Positions 41,206 through 51,011 are shown, counted from the first letter of the stretch. The stretch: 64,000 nt of DNA from Phaeobacter sp. CECT 5382 (GCF_001457775.1 NZ_CYSG01000007.1:150889-214888); one strand, 5' to 3'. Notes: generated from the letters alone by a model not told the origin. Translations and numbers: made by a program.

Positions 41206-42723
41206 TCAATCGCCGTCTGCAATCCCTGCCTGACGCAGCCGCGCGCGCCGGGCACGATACGTGGGCAGCACCACCAGAACGGCCGCCAGCACCAACAAGG
41301 CCAGCGTCATCGGCCGCTCCAGCAAAAAACCCAGCCCGTCATAAAGCTGCATCGCCCGAGAAAAGTTGTCCTCCAGCATCGAACCCAGAATGAAGCCGAT
41401 CAGCAACGGCGCCAGCGGGTAGTCCGCAAACCGCAGCAGGGTGGCGCAGAAACCAAAGCCCACAAGGATCAGCAGCTCTGTTGCATTGTTCTGGCCGATA
41501 TAGGCCCCCATGAGGGTAAAGAAAAAAATAAATGGGATCAGATAGTTGCGCGGCACCTCCAGCACCTTGGCGATATAGGGGATCAGGGGCAGGTTCAGGA
41601 TCAGCAGAACCAGATTACCGATGTACATCGAGATGATGACCGCCCAAAAGATTTGTGGATCGTCCAGCATCAGGCGCGGCCCCGGGGTGACGTTGAGTGC
41701 AACCAGCGCCCCCAACAGGATCGCCGTGGTGCCGGACCCCGGAATGCCCAGCGTCAACAGTGGCACAAAGGATCCGGTACAGGCGGCGTTATTGGCCGTC
41801 TCAGGCGCTGCGAGCCCCTTGATCGAACCTTTGCCAAACTCTGCCTGTTCTTCCTTGGTCGCTAGATTGCGCTCAACCGCGTAGCCCAGAAAGGAGGCGA
41901 TCGTAGCCCCTGCCCCCGGCAAGACGCCGATAAAGAACCCCTGTAGTGACTGACGGCCAATGACCGGAGCAATCTGGCGCGCCTCATCGCGGCTGATACG
42001 CAGATCCTTGATCTTGCCATCCTCAGCGCTACCAGCGGCCTTGGGGGGATGCATCACGAGAAACAGCGCTTCTGGCAGGGCAAACATCGCCATGGCCAGG
42101 GTGATAAAGCTGAAGCCCGATTGCAGATCCATCACGCCCATGGTGAAGCGTGGCATGTTGAACAAGGCGCCTTCTCCCACGGTCGCCATGATCAGCCCCA
42201 GCAGGGTCATCAGGATCGCCTTGGCCACCTGGCCGGTTCCGGCAAAGGCCGCAATCGCCGACAGGCCAACCACCATCAGGGCGAAGTATTCGGCGGAATG
42301 AAACAGCAAAGCCACCGACGACAGCGCCGGCGCAAAGATCATCAGCAACAGCGCGCCAATGGTGCCCCCTGCAAAGGAAGCAATGGCGGCAATAGTCAGC
42401 GCCTTTCCCGCCTTGCCAGCCCGCGCCATCGGATAGCCATCGAACGACGAGGCTACGGTGCCCGCCACCCCCGGTGCATTCAGCAAGATCGACGAGGTCG
42501 AGCCGCCAAAGATGGCACCATAGTAGACACCGGCCAGCAGGATCAGCGCCGCAGACGGATCGCCCAGCGAGATCGCAACCGGGATCATGATGGCGATGAT
42601 CGACATCGGCCCCAGGCCTGGCAACATGCCAATGAATGTGCCGATCAGACAGCCACCGATGACCATCAGAATATTGGTGAGCGACAGCGCTGTTCCAAGG
42701 CCAATCAGAATACCTTCGAGCAT
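41206..42723 (-). CDS. tctA: Tripartite tricarboxylate transporter, large membrane subunit TctA
   Basis: A 505-residue membrane protein with about eleven to twelve helices. It shows the TctA signature segments: GLIPGLG-like GMLPGLGPMSIIAIMIPVA near residue 32, YYGAIFGGSTSSILLNAPG near 68 and GIPGSGTTAILLGAL near 325. It is the ion-coupled translocation subunit for tricarboxylates or related acids. ATG 42723 follows tctB by 4 bases. Order tctC-tctB-tctA on the minus strand. Confidence 0.95.
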   Translation of the reverse strand: MLEGILIGLGTALSLTNILMVIGGCLIGTFIGMLPGLGPMSIIAIMIPVAISLGDPSAALILLAGVYYGAIFGGSTSSILLNAPGVAGTVASSFDGYPMARAGKAGKALTIAAIASFAGGTIGALLLMIFAPALSSVALLFHSAEYFALMVVGLSAIAAFAGTGQVAKAILMTLLGLIMATVGEGALFNMPRFTMGVMDLQSGFSFITLAMAMFALPEALFLVMHPPKAAGSAEDGKIKDLRISRDEARQIAPVIGRQSLQGFFIGVLPGAGATIASFLGYAVERNLATKEEQAEFGKGSIKGLAAPETANNAACTGSFVPLLTLGIPGSGTTAILLGALVALNVTPGPRLMLDDPQIFWAVIISMYIGNLVLLILNLPLIPYIAKVLEVPRNYLIPFIFFFTLMGAYIGQNNATELLILVGFGFCATLLRFADYPLAPLLIGFILGSMLEDNFSRAMQLYDGLGFLLERPMTLALLVLAAVLVVLPTYRARRARLRQAGIADGD

Positions 42724-42727
42724 AGTG

Positions 42728-43228
42728 TCACCCTCCCAGACCAGCAGGCAGTGGCTTCAGGTAGATCCCCAGAACGCCCTGCACCAGATACCAGACAACC
42801 CCGGCAGCTATAGCGGCCACGGGGATCAGAATATGCAGCTTGCGTTCGCCCAAAAGGGCCGCCCCACAGCTAATGAACCCCACAGTTGCGAGCAAAAAAC
42901 CCAATGGCCGGATCAGCAGCGCATAGGCCACCATCAGCGCCAAAAGCCCCAACGCCTGTTGCCAGTTACCGGAAAAGATCCGCTCTGTGACGGACTGGCG
43001 CGGTACCTGCGCCGTTCTGTCGCCTGCCTTGGGCTGTTCCAGCCCCAGCACAATCACCCCAGCCGTCAACACGGCCAGCACCGACAGCACCTTGGGAAAG
43101 GTGCTGGGCCAGATTGGATTGAACTTCATGAAGGGCGGCAACAGCCCGTCCATGGTAAAATAGGCCGCATAGCCATAGGCCAACGAGATCATCAAAATGA
43201 TCAGCGCGATCCAGCGATCCAACGCCAT
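42728..43228 (-). CDS. tctB: Tripartite tricarboxylate transporter, small membrane subunit TctB
   Basis: A 166-residue protein with four helices (about 5-22, 40-60, 90-110, 125-150), typical of TctB. It is a poorly conserved subunit of the transporter. ATG 43228 has AGGAGGTG about seven bases upstream; a longer frame to 43288 is open but less likely. Confidence 0.9.
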   Translation of the reverse strand: MALDRWIALIILMISLAYGYAAYFTMDGLLPPFMKFNPIWPSTFPKVLSVLAVLTAGVIVLGLEQPKAGDRTAQVPRQSVTERIFSGNWQQALGLLALMVAYALLIRPLGFLLATVGFISCGAALLGERKLHILIPVAAIAAGVVWYLVQGVLGIYLKPLPAGLGG

Positions 43229-43350
43229 GATCCCCACCTCCTGCTGTGATTGAGTAGCTGCCACGTCCGCCATCGCGCGGCTGTTCAAAGAACGCGCCCG
43301 AAAGATCCGGACGCGTTGGACTGTTATAGATGTTTCAGAAAAAACCGGAC

Positions 43351-44352
43351 TTACAGGAAGCCGAGTTCTTTCATCAGATCTCCGATGGCTTTTTCCTGAC
43401 CTTCGAGGAAGGTTTTGAAGTCAGCACCTGAGTTGTGGATGTTCACCCAACCGTTGCGGGCACGCACCTCTTCCCATTCTGGCGTGTCATACATTTTGGC
43501 GATGGCCGCCTCATACATTGCCAGTTTGTCCGCAGGCAGGCCGGGGGCCGCGAAAAATCCTCGCCAGTTGACGAATGAGGCGTCAATGCCCTGCTCCTGC
43601 ATCGTGGGCGCGCTTTCATAGGCCGCAACGCGGTCATTTGCCGTAACGCCGATGATCTTCACCTCACCCGCATTGGCCAGATCGACGGCTTCTGAAAAAC
43701 CCGTCGACAGGGCTGCGATCTCGCCGGACAGCAGGGCTGCCATGGCTTTGCCGCCTGCGTCATAGGGGATGTATTTCACGCCTGTGGGGTCTTCGCCTGC
43801 GGCCTTCATCACCATGGCCGCGACGAGATGATCCATGCCGCCGGGCACGGACCCGCCACCAATGGCGGTCTTGCGCGGATTGGCCTGATAGGCCGCCAGC
43901 AGATCACTCATTGAATTGATCGAACTGTCCTTGCCAACCACAATGGCGGCATAGTCACCGATGGTGCCAGCCACCAGCGTCAGATCACGAAAGTTATGCG
44001 GGAACACCCCGGTCAGTGACCGGATCACGATGGGCGTGGAATTCACCATCAGGGTGCCGTGGTTGCTGTCAGCGTTTTCGATCAGATAGCCAATCGCCTT
44101 GCCACCGCCACCGCCGGACATGTTTTCAAACGACGCGGTGCCAACCAGCCCTGCCTTGGTGAGGGCTTCGCCAGTTCCGCGGGCCGTACCGTCCCAGCCA
44201 CCGCCCGCACCGCCGGGGATCAAAAAGTGGATACTGTCAGCTATTTTTTCTTCGGCCCAGGTGGGTGTCGCCACCGTCAGAGTTGCGAGGGTCAGCGACG
44301 CGGCTGCCATCACCGCACGTCGTGTCAGATCCTTTGTCAGGGTCAATGTCAT
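43351..44352 (-). CDS. tctC: Tripartite tricarboxylate transporter binding protein TctC
   Basis: A 333-residue periplasmic binding protein. Its signal peptide (LTKDLTRRAVMAAASLTLAT) contains twin arginines, so Tat export is possible. The mature chain has the TctC landmarks FLIPGGAGGGWDGTARGTGE and SVPGGMDHL. ATG 44352 has GGAGGAGA upstream. It is the first gene of tctCBA, divergent from a two-component system that should sense its ligand. Confidence 0.94.
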   Translation of the reverse strand: MTLTLTKDLTRRAVMAAASLTLATLTVATPTWAEEKIADSIHFLIPGGAGGGWDGTARGTGEALTKAGLVGTASFENMSGGGGGKAIGYLIENADSNHGTLMVNSTPIVIRSLTGVFPHNFRDLTLVAGTIGDYAAIVVGKDSSINSMSDLLAAYQANPRKTAIGGGSVPGGMDHLVAAMVMKAAGEDPTGVKYIPYDAGGKAMAALLSGEIAALSTGFSEAVDLANAGEVKIIGVTANDRVAAYESAPTMQEQGIDASFVNWRGFFAAPGLPADKLAMYEAAIAKMYDTPEWEEVRARNGWVNIHNSGADFKTFLEGQEKAIGDLMKELGFL

Positions 44353-44471
44353 TATTTCTCCTCCCGTTTGACATTTGGCGGTCGCACCGCCCATGACTGA
44401 AAGGGAACACGCCAAGCTGACGCCAAGCTGTCATACAGCAAGCGTGGCACCACAAAGCACGAGAGCCACTG

Positions 44472-45137
44472 ATGCGTTTCCTCCTGGTCGAAGACAATGC
44501 AAGCCTCGCAACTGCAGTTCTGGACCGGCTGCGGCTGGATGGCCATGTGGTGGATCACGCAGGCGATGTCGAGACCGCTGAAGGCTTTGCCGCCACCATG
44601 GATTACGATTTGATTTTATTGGATATTATGCTTCCAGACGGGGATGGTCGTGACTTTTTGAAACGCCATCGCGCCCGGCAGGAAAAGACCCCAGTCATTG
44701 TGCTGACGGCGCGCTCCGAAGTGTCGGACCGGGTCGGGGTTCTGGATCTTGGAGCAGATGACTATATCACCAAGCCCTTTGATTTTTCCGAACTCGAAGC
44801 CCGGTGCCGAGCAGTGCTCAGACGTCATGGCGGCAATGGCTCAAACCAAAAGCGATTCGGGGATCTGCTGTTTGATCCGATGGGTGGCACCCTGACTCTG
44901 GGCACAAAAACCACATCTCTGCGCAACAAAGAGCTGCGGCTTTTGGAGATTTTCCTCGCCAGCCCGGAGCAGATTCACTCCAAGACCAAGCTGGTGGACC
45001 GGCTGTTTTCCTACGACGAGGATGTGTCGGAGAACGCAATCGAAGTCTATGTGGCGCGACTGCGAAAGCACCTGGCTGGGTCCTGCGTCAGCATTCTTAC
45101 GGTGCGTGGCCTAGGCTATCGAGTCTCGCAGGAATGA
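44472..45137 (+). CDS. OmpR-family response regulator (TctD-like)
   Basis: A 221-residue two-domain regulator. The receiver has DN at residues 8-9, the phospho-acceptor aspartate in LILLDIMLPDGDG near 52, and the lysine in YITKPFDFSE near 102. The winged helix follows (about 130-218). It is divergent from tctC and overlaps the sensor kinase gene by 4 bases. It likely activates tctCBA as TctD does in Salmonella. Confidence 0.93.
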   Translation: MRFLLVEDNASLATAVLDRLRLDGHVVDHAGDVETAEGFAATMDYDLILLDIMLPDGDGRDFLKRHRARQEKTPVIVLTARSEVSDRVGVLDLGADDYITKPFDFSELEARCRAVLRRHGGNGSNQKRFGDLLFDPMGGTLTLGTKTTSLRNKELRLLEIFLASPEQIHSKTKLVDRLFSYDEDVSENAIEVYVARLRKHLAGSCVSILTVRGLGYRVSQE

Positions 45138-46594
45138 GCCCTGCCCCTAACCCCGCACCCCAGCGCCCTGGGGCGGCTGCAAAAACACCGGGCAGGCTGC
45201 GCTCCAGCGGATCTTTGCGCCGCCGACTGGCCCTACAACTGGTTGGCAGCGCCGCCATTTTGGCCTCAGTGCTGTTTTTTGCGGTCCTGGGATTTGCCCG
45301 TGATCTGTCGCAACGCAGCCATGACAGCATTCTCTTCGCCTCGGCCACATCGATCCTGGATTCTGTTACCGTGCAGGGTGGTGAAGTCACCCTCGACATC
45401 CCCTATGCGGCCCTGTCGATGCTAGGCAATATCAGTGATGACCGGGTGTTTTACCGCGTGACCCTGGATGACACCCTTTTGACTGGCTACCCGGATCTGC
45501 CAGTTCAGGCTACGCCCCCAAAGGGCGTGCCGATCACAGACAGGCGGCAGGGTGAGCCAAGTTTCCTCACCACCCGGTATCGCGATAGCAGCCTGCGCAT
45601 GGTGACGCTCAGTCGGCTCATGGCCCTGCAGGAGGGCGCGCGGGAGATATCAATCTCCGTGGCCCAGACCCGCGATGGTCAGGCCGCCGAACTCGCAGCT
45701 CTGACCCGATCCGCTTTGCAGCTGGGCGTCGGTTTTTTCTTGATTTCAGCGCTTCTGGCATTGTGGACGGCGCAGTGGAGCATCCGCCCGCTGGATGTGC
45801 TCACCGGGGTTGTGTCGCGCCGTGGCCCCAAAGATCTGCGCCCTGTCAGGCACGCCGTACCGACCGAAATGTTACCATTGGTGCATTCCCTCAACCGGTT
45901 TATAGAACGTCTGCGCATCTCGCTCACCCGGTCAGAAGATTTTATCGCCGAGGCAGCACATCGGGTGCGCACGCCGCTGGCCACGGTACGCACCCAGGCA
46001 GAGATCACCCTGCGGCGGGTGGATAAGCCGGAAAACCGGACTTCTTTGCGCGAAATGATCCGCGCCATCGACGAAAGTTCGCGCGCAGCAGGGCAGCTTC
46101 TGGATCACGCCATGGTCACCTTTCGCACCGACAGTCTGGAACGCAAACCCGTTGAGCTGAGTGCGCTGGTAGCCGAACTGGTGGACCGCCTGCGCCCGGT
46201 GGCAGAACTGAAAGACATTGATCTTTGCTGTCACACCCGAAATGTGCCCGCCTTGCCCGGCGATGCCATTCTGATCCAGAACGCTGTGCGCAATATTCTG
46301 GACAACGCCATCAAATATTCCGCGGCAGAATCCCGCGTCGATGTCACGGTTCACCAGACGGCTCTGGATGCGGTCGTCACTGTCACCGATGCCGCGGGTG
46401 GCTTTCCCGATCCTGACACGACAGCGCTCACAGAACGGTTTGTGCGCGGCAGCAATTCCGTCGGCACCATCGGCTCTGGTCTGGGGCTCACCATCGCCCG
46501 CGAAGTAGCCGAGGCCCATGGCGGACAGCTGGACATCTCCCCTTCTGATACAGGAGCCGGCGCATGCGTTTCTCTCGCGTTCCCTTTGCAATAG
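45134..46594 (+). CDS. Sensor histidine kinase (TctE-like)
   Basis: A 486-residue inner-membrane kinase. A helix at about 38-60, a periplasmic 2CSK_N-type domain (about 60-195) and a second helix near 200-220 precede the HAMP-like region. The H box is EAAHRVRTPLATVRTQAE (about 275), the N box NAVRNILDNAIKYS (about 385) and the G box GSGLGLTIARE (about 455). It phosphorylates the preceding regulator. Its last 31 bases overlap the following binding-protein gene. Confidence 0.93.
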   Translation: MSPAPNPAPQRPGAAAKTPGRLRSSGSLRRRLALQLVGSAAILASVLFFAVLGFARDLSQRSHDSILFASATSILDSVTVQGGEVTLDIPYAALSMLGNISDDRVFYRVTLDDTLLTGYPDLPVQATPPKGVPITDRRQGEPSFLTTRYRDSSLRMVTLSRLMALQEGAREISISVAQTRDGQAAELAALTRSALQLGVGFFLISALLALWTAQWSIRPLDVLTGVVSRRGPKDLRPVRHAVPTEMLPLVHSLNRFIERLRISLTRSEDFIAEAAHRVRTPLATVRTQAEITLRRVDKPENRTSLREMIRAIDESSRAAGQLLDHAMVTFRTDSLERKPVELSALVAELVDRLRPVAELKDIDLCCHTRNVPALPGDAILIQNAVRNILDNAIKYSAAESRVDVTVHQTALDAVVTVTDAAGGFPDPDTTALTERFVRGSNSVGTIGSGLGLTIAREVAEAHGGQLDISPSDTGAGACVSLAFPLQ

Positions 46595-47649
46595 CAGCAC
46601 TATTTTGGGCGGTTTTCTCAATTAAGGCCACCGGTGCAGGTTCAGACGTCGGCTATGAGGTCGAGGCCCAGCGCCAATTTGGCACGCCCAATCCGGCAAG
46701 CGTGGAATTGCAGATTCTTTCCACCACGGATACGGCGCTACTGGCCCCCCTGATCGAAAGCTTTCTGCAAAGCCATTCGGATGTGGTGATCGACTATAGT
46801 GAACTTAGCAGTGCCGAGCTGATGAAGGCCGTCCTGTCGCAGGATACGACCAGTTCTGATGGCTTTGATCTGGCGATTTCGTCAGCTATGGATCTGCAGG
46901 TCAAACTTGCTAATGACGGCTTCACCCGCAAGCACAGCTCCGGAGTTCGCGCGCTGATGCCGGGCTGGTCCAACTGGCGTGATCATGTCTTTGCCTTTTC
47001 CCAGGAACCCGCCACAATCCTGCTGTCGCGTGCAGCCTTTGCGGATCTGCCACAGCCCAAAAGCCGCCAGAACCTGATCGAGCTGATGCGACGGCATCCG
47101 GATCGTTTCAGAGGTCGCATTGGCACCTATGACGCAGGCACCAGTGGGCTTGGCTATTTGTTTGCCACGCAGGATGCGCGCAGTTCAGACAGTTTCTGGC
47201 GCTTGATGGAGCTGTTTGGCAGCCTAGATCTGCGGCTCTATTGCTGCTCGGGGGCAATGATCGAAGATGTCGCCAGCGGCAAGCTGGTTATGGCTTACAA
47301 CGTGCTGGGTAGCTATGCACAGGCGCGCCGTGATCTGGTCGAAAAAATTCTGATCCTTGAGCCAGAGGACTACACCAACATGATGCTGCGCAGTGCGGTC
47401 ATTCTGAAGACCTCATCTGAACCTGATCTGGCCGGGCTGTTTGTCGACCACCTGCTCGAGGCCGCTTGGGGGGATGACGCCGATGACCTGACCTCTGGCT
47501 ATCCGTTTCGCCATTATCCAGTGCGCAGTTCTGGTGAAAGTGCACCCTATCGCCCAATCCAGCTGGGGCCCGGTCTGATGGTCTACCTTGACCGACTAAA
47601 GCGGGCGAAGTTCCTGCGTGAATGGCACAGCACGGTAGAGCAGAACTAG
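46564..47649 (+). CDS. Periplasmic binding protein encoded with the TctDE-like system
   Basis: A 361-residue FbpA-like type 2 binding protein with a signal peptide (about 1-22). Typical segments: LQILSTTDTALLAPLIESFL at the mature N-terminus and GTYDAGTSGLGYLFATQD in the middle. There is no permease beside it. It overlaps the kinase gene by 31 bases, so translation is coupled, and it probably serves as a ligand-loaded accessory sensor for the kinase rather than as a transporter component (inference). Confidence 0.85.
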   Translation: MRFSRVPFAIAALFWAVFSIKATGAGSDVGYEVEAQRQFGTPNPASVELQILSTTDTALLAPLIESFLQSHSDVVIDYSELSSAELMKAVLSQDTTSSDGFDLAISSAMDLQVKLANDGFTRKHSSGVRALMPGWSNWRDHVFAFSQEPATILLSRAAFADLPQPKSRQNLIELMRRHPDRFRGRIGTYDAGTSGLGYLFATQDARSSDSFWRLMELFGSLDLRLYCCSGAMIEDVASGKLVMAYNVLGSYAQARRDLVEKILILEPEDYTNMMLRSAVILKTSSEPDLAGLFVDHLLEAAWGDDADDLTSGYPFRHYPVRSSGESAPYRPIQLGPGLMVYLDRLKRAKFLREWHSTVEQN

Positions 47650-47670
47650 CTTTTGTCTCCGTCCGGCCAG

Positions 47671-48405
47671 CTACCAGCGCGGGTCATCCAGCTCCAGATC
47701 AAACCGGTGCGGCATAAGGCCTGCCTGAAACCAGCTGACAAAGCTGTGGACTGAAAAGACCGGCAGGCCAGTGACGCGGCGCAGATCCCGCGCATAGGGC
47801 ACCATGTTGGTGCACTCCAGCACGATCGCCCCCAGATCCGGATTCTGCGCCACCAAGGCCCGCGCCCCATCTATCATGTCCAAACGACAGGCGGCAAAAT
47901 CGATCTGCGGCGCATCAGCGAGGATATCACGCGTGAAACAACGCAACCCATCGGTGCCGCCCACAGGCGTATCCGCCGGAGCCCCAGCGGCAACCAGATG
48001 CGCAGGCGTTAGAGTTTCTTTGGAAATCGTCAGCACCCCAACCCGTTTGCCACGTGGCAACAGCGCCTGCACCATCGGCACCTGCATCAGCGAAGAGGTT
48101 GCAACAGGCACCCCAAGAGCCTCGCGAACCTGATCCTGGATTAATGCCAGAAACCCGCAATTCGTGGTGATGCCATCGCATCCCATAGCAACCAGATCCC
48201 GCCCAGCATCCACAAACAAATCCAGCAAGGCCGTTGGGTCCCCGCGCACCACCCGATCCGGGGTAGCGCCCCGCACCACCCGGTAATGCACCGGAAAATC
48301 CCAGCTGAGTGCATTCCCCATGTCGCCGTGAATGCGGGGAAACTGGGTCTCCAGCATCAGGATCCCCACTGCGGCCCCATAGACCGTCTTGCCGCCCTGT
48401 TCCAT
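47671..48405 (-). CDS. Asp/Glu/hydantoin racemase family protein
   Basis: A 244-residue cytosolic enzyme. The two catalytic cysteines of the family fit ITTNCGFLAL near residue 80 and VLECTNMVPYA near 195. Such enzymes racemise amino acids or hydantoins, or act as maleate isomerase-like enzymes. ATG 48405 has AAGGAGAG upstream. It follows the GntR regulator gene by 20 bases on the minus strand and sits across from a ThDP enzyme and near a D-amino-acid-dehydrogenase-like gene, pointing to amino-acid catabolism (inference). Confidence 0.85.
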   Translation of the reverse strand: MEQGGKTVYGAAVGILMLETQFPRIHGDMGNALSWDFPVHYRVVRGATPDRVVRGDPTALLDLFVDAGRDLVAMGCDGITTNCGFLALIQDQVREALGVPVATSSLMQVPMVQALLPRGKRVGVLTISKETLTPAHLVAAGAPADTPVGGTDGLRCFTRDILADAPQIDFAACRLDMIDGARALVAQNPDLGAIVLECTNMVPYARDLRRVTGLPVFSVHSFVSWFQAGLMPHRFDLELDDPRW

Positions 48406-48425
48406 GCTGTCTCTCCTTGGGTTTC

Positions 48426-49118
48426 TCAATCGTCAGGCACATAGAGCTGCGAAAAGGCAATGCGCACCGCCTCGGTCGCCTGTTCACGCCGTTTCTCAAT
48501 ATGGTTGCGCAGCGCCTCGGTGGCCGCCTGCGCATCGCGTGCGACCAGCCCCTCCAAAACGCGGCGGTGCGCCGAGACATCACCGGGGGCGCACCCTTCT
48601 GCTTGGTCACGCATACGTCTCAGATCGATCAGTCGGATATAGCGAATCCGCCCATTTAGGTTCTTCAACATACGCTGCAGCTCATGATTGCCGGACAGCT
48701 GCACCAGCCGGGTGTGAAAGCTCTCGTCCAGCGCCAACAGCTCTTCCAGTTCGGTGACGGTTTGATAGTCGGGCTCCATCCGGTCCAGATAGTCAGACAG
48801 AGCGGCTATGTCGGCATCAGAGGCCCGCGCGCAGGCGAGGCGCAGCGCCTCGCACTCCACTGCCACACGGGCCTCGTAGAGATCCAGAATATAGCTTGGT
48901 GTCAGCGGGCGGCAAAAGAAACCCCGATTGATCTGAAAGGTCAAAAAACCCTCTGCTACTAAACGGTTAAGCGCCTCCCGCAAGGGGGTGCGACTGGCAC
49001 CCAAGACCTCGGAGAGTGCACTTTCATTGATCCGCTGATCCGGTTTAAAGGCAAAATCCGCCGCCATACGGCGCAGAGCCTCATAGACCCGGTCAACATT
49101 GCTTTCTCGTTTTGCCAT
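48426..49118 (-). CDS. GntR-family regulator, FadR/FCD type
   Basis: A 230-residue regulator. The N-terminal winged helix (RVYEALRRMAADFAFKPDQR, then LSEVLGASRTPLREALNRL) is typical GntR. The C-terminal all-helical FCD domain (about 80-220) binds an organic-acid ligand with a metal; its histidines appear in ESFHTRLVQLSGNHEL and AHRRVLEGL. It is divergent from the ThDP enzyme gene; a TGTATACA dyad lies in between. Confidence 0.92.
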   Translation of the reverse strand: MAKRESNVDRVYEALRRMAADFAFKPDQRINESALSEVLGASRTPLREALNRLVAEGFLTFQINRGFFCRPLTPSYILDLYEARVAVECEALRLACARASDADIAALSDYLDRMEPDYQTVTELEELLALDESFHTRLVQLSGNHELQRMLKNLNGRIRYIRLIDLRRMRDQAEGCAPGDVSAHRRVLEGLVARDAQAATEALRNHIEKRREQATEAVRIAFSQLYVPDD

Positions 49119-49251
49119 TTCGCCTCGTCCGTGAACCTTGCCTGTGTAGCCTGCTTTTCCTGCGAAGACTGCTTTTCCTGCGCACCAGCACCTGTTGATT
49201 TAGGGCTAAACTAGGTCAGGCTTGACTTATCCGCAATAATGAATTCCAAAC

Positions 49252-49259
49252 TGTATACA
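49252..49259. promoter_or_regulatory. Candidate GntR/FCD operator
   Basis: TGTATACA is a perfect palindrome in the context AACTGTATACAATC, a form common among FadR/VanR-subfamily operators (TnGTATACnA type). It lies between the gntR-type gene and the ThDP enzyme gene, 60 bases before the latter's start. Confidence 0.55.
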
Positions 49260-49319
49260 ATCTTGAACGCAATTATTGATTCTGCCGCAGCAAACCGACT
49301 AGCAAGAGGGAAGCCCAGT

Positions 49320-51011
49320 ATGAGCAACACAATGAACGGCGCTGAAGCCATGGTCAGGATGCTCGAGGCCCATGGTGTGCGCCATATTTTTGGCCTGTGC
49401 GGTGACACCACCCTGCCCTTTTATGATGCGATGCACGGGCTGGATCACGGCATCACTCATGTTCTGACCCGCGATGAGCGCAGTGCGACCTATATGGCCG
49501 ATGGTTATTCCCGTGTAACTGGCCGCCCCGGCGTGGCCGAAGGTCCGTCCGGTGGTGGCGCCACCTACATTCTGCCCGGCCTCATCGAGGCCTCTGAAAG
49601 CTCCTATGCAGTGCTGGGCATCACCACGGATATCTCGGTGGCCTCTTATGGCAAATATCCTTTGACCGAGGTCGACCAGGAAGCCCTGATGCGGCCCCTG
49701 ACCAAATGGAACACGGTGATCAAGCAGTCCCAGCATATCCCACGCATGGTGCGCACCGCCTTCAAGGCGATGACCACCGGGCGCTCTGGTGCAGCACATT
49801 TGGGCCTGCCTTATGATGTGCAATATGACGCGGTGGATCCCAGCGACATCTGGGCTGATCCCAAACATCAAAGCTACCCCGCCTATCCGCAAGCGCCAGA
49901 ACCCGGAGCTGCTGAAGCAGCGATCGATGCGATCCTGTCGGCAAAATCACCGCTGATCATCTGTGGCGGCGGCGTGGTGATTGCCGGCGCCATGGAGGAG
50001 CTTGCGCGCCTTGCCGGTCGACTTGATATCCCGGTTGCCACCTCGATCTCTGGGCAAGGTTCGCTGGCGGATAGCCATGCCAACTGCCTCGGCGTTGTCG
50101 GCTCCAACGGCGGCACGGATGAGACCTGGGAGATGATGCAGGCCGCCGATCTCGTGGTCTTCATGGGTTGTCGCGCCGGGTCTACCACCACGTCGCGCTG
50201 GGAGGCCCCGGCACCCGGCACCCGCGTGGTGCATTTCGACAGTGACCCGATGGTGATCGGGGCCAATTACCGCGCCGAAGTCGGCGTGGTGGGCGATCTG
50301 CGCCTCTCGCTGGCAGAGGTCAACGCAGTGCTGGACCAGCACAAACAGGGCACCGCCACCTTTGGCGGGGCAGCTGCCATCGCCGATATCAAGGCCCGCA
50401 AATTCGAAAAATTCCATCATCTGGCGCAGAGCCGCGAGACCCCGATCCGCCCCGAACGGGTGGTGGATGCGCTTATGAAGGTGCTACCACCGGACGCCAC
50501 AGTGGTATCCGACCCCGGCACCAGTTGCCCCTATTTTTCAGCCTACTACCAACAGCAACAGCCGGGACGTTTCTTTATCACCAACCGCGCCCATGGTGGC
50601 CTGGGCTATGCGCTCTCGGCCTCGCTCGGGGCTTGGTATGGACGGCCCGGTTCCAAAACCGTGGCGCTGATGGGAGATGGCTCCTTTGGCTTCACCGTCG
50701 GAGAGTTGGAAACCGTTTGCCGCGCCCGCGCTCCGATCACCTTTGTGGTGTTTTCCAATGCCAATTTCGGCTGGATCAAGGCCAGCCAGTTCGCTGACAA
50801 GGGCGCGCGCTATCACAACGTCGATTTCAGTCGCACCGATCATGCTGCCATCGCGGCTGCCTATGGGATCAAAAGTTGGCGCGTCGAAAACCCTGCCGAC
50901 CTGGAGCGCATCATGCGCCAAGCGGTCGATCACGACGGCCCAACCCTTGTGGATGTGGTCTGTCAGGCGCTGGAAGAAAGCAACGCCCCAGTGCGGCGTT
51001 GGATGGGGTGA
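49320..51011 (+). CDS. Thiamine diphosphate-dependent enzyme (acetolactate synthase-like)
   Basis: A 563-residue cytosolic enzyme with the three ThDP domains. The cofactor-activating glutamate is in LTRDERSATYMADGYSR near residue 52, the central domain spans about 190-330, and the ThDP/Mg motif GDGSFGFTVGELE to FSNANFG is near 455-485. It should catalyse decarboxylation or carboligation of a 2-keto acid. I cannot name the substrate; glyoxylate, benzoylformate or sulfoacetaldehyde enzymes share this layout. Neighbours (racemase, FAD-dependent amino-acid oxidase) suggest keto-acid products of amino acids. ATG 49320 has GAGGGAAG upstream. Confidence 0.9.
   Translation: MSNTMNGAEAMVRMLEAHGVRHIFGLCGDTTLPFYDAMHGLDHGITHVLTRDERSATYMADGYSRVTGRPGVAEGPSGGGATYILPGLIEASESSYAVLGITTDISVASYGKYPLTEVDQEALMRPLTKWNTVIKQSQHIPRMVRTAFKAMTTGRSGAAHLGLPYDVQYDAVDPSDIWADPKHQSYPAYPQAPEPGAAEAAIDAILSAKSPLIICGGGVVIAGAMEELARLAGRLDIPVATSISGQGSLADSHANCLGVVGSNGGTDETWEMMQAADLVVFMGCRAGSTTTSRWEAPAPGTRVVHFDSDPMVIGANYRAEVGVVGDLRLSLAEVNAVLDQHKQGTATFGGAAAIADIKARKFEKFHHLAQSRETPIRPERVVDALMKVLPPDATVVSDPGTSCPYFSAYYQQQQPGRFFITNRAHGGLGYALSASLGAWYGRPGSKTVALMGDGSFGFTVGELETVCRARAPITFVVFSNANFGWIKASQFADKGARYHNVDFSRTDHAAIAAAYGIKSWRVENPADLERIMRQAVDHDGPTLVDVVCQALEESNAPVRRWMG

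Noticed and set aside
42049..43249. Plus-strand frames of more than 200 codons opposite tctA and tctB
   Set aside because: Antisense shadows with His/Gln/Arg-rich translations; the opposite strand encodes clear TctA and TctB.
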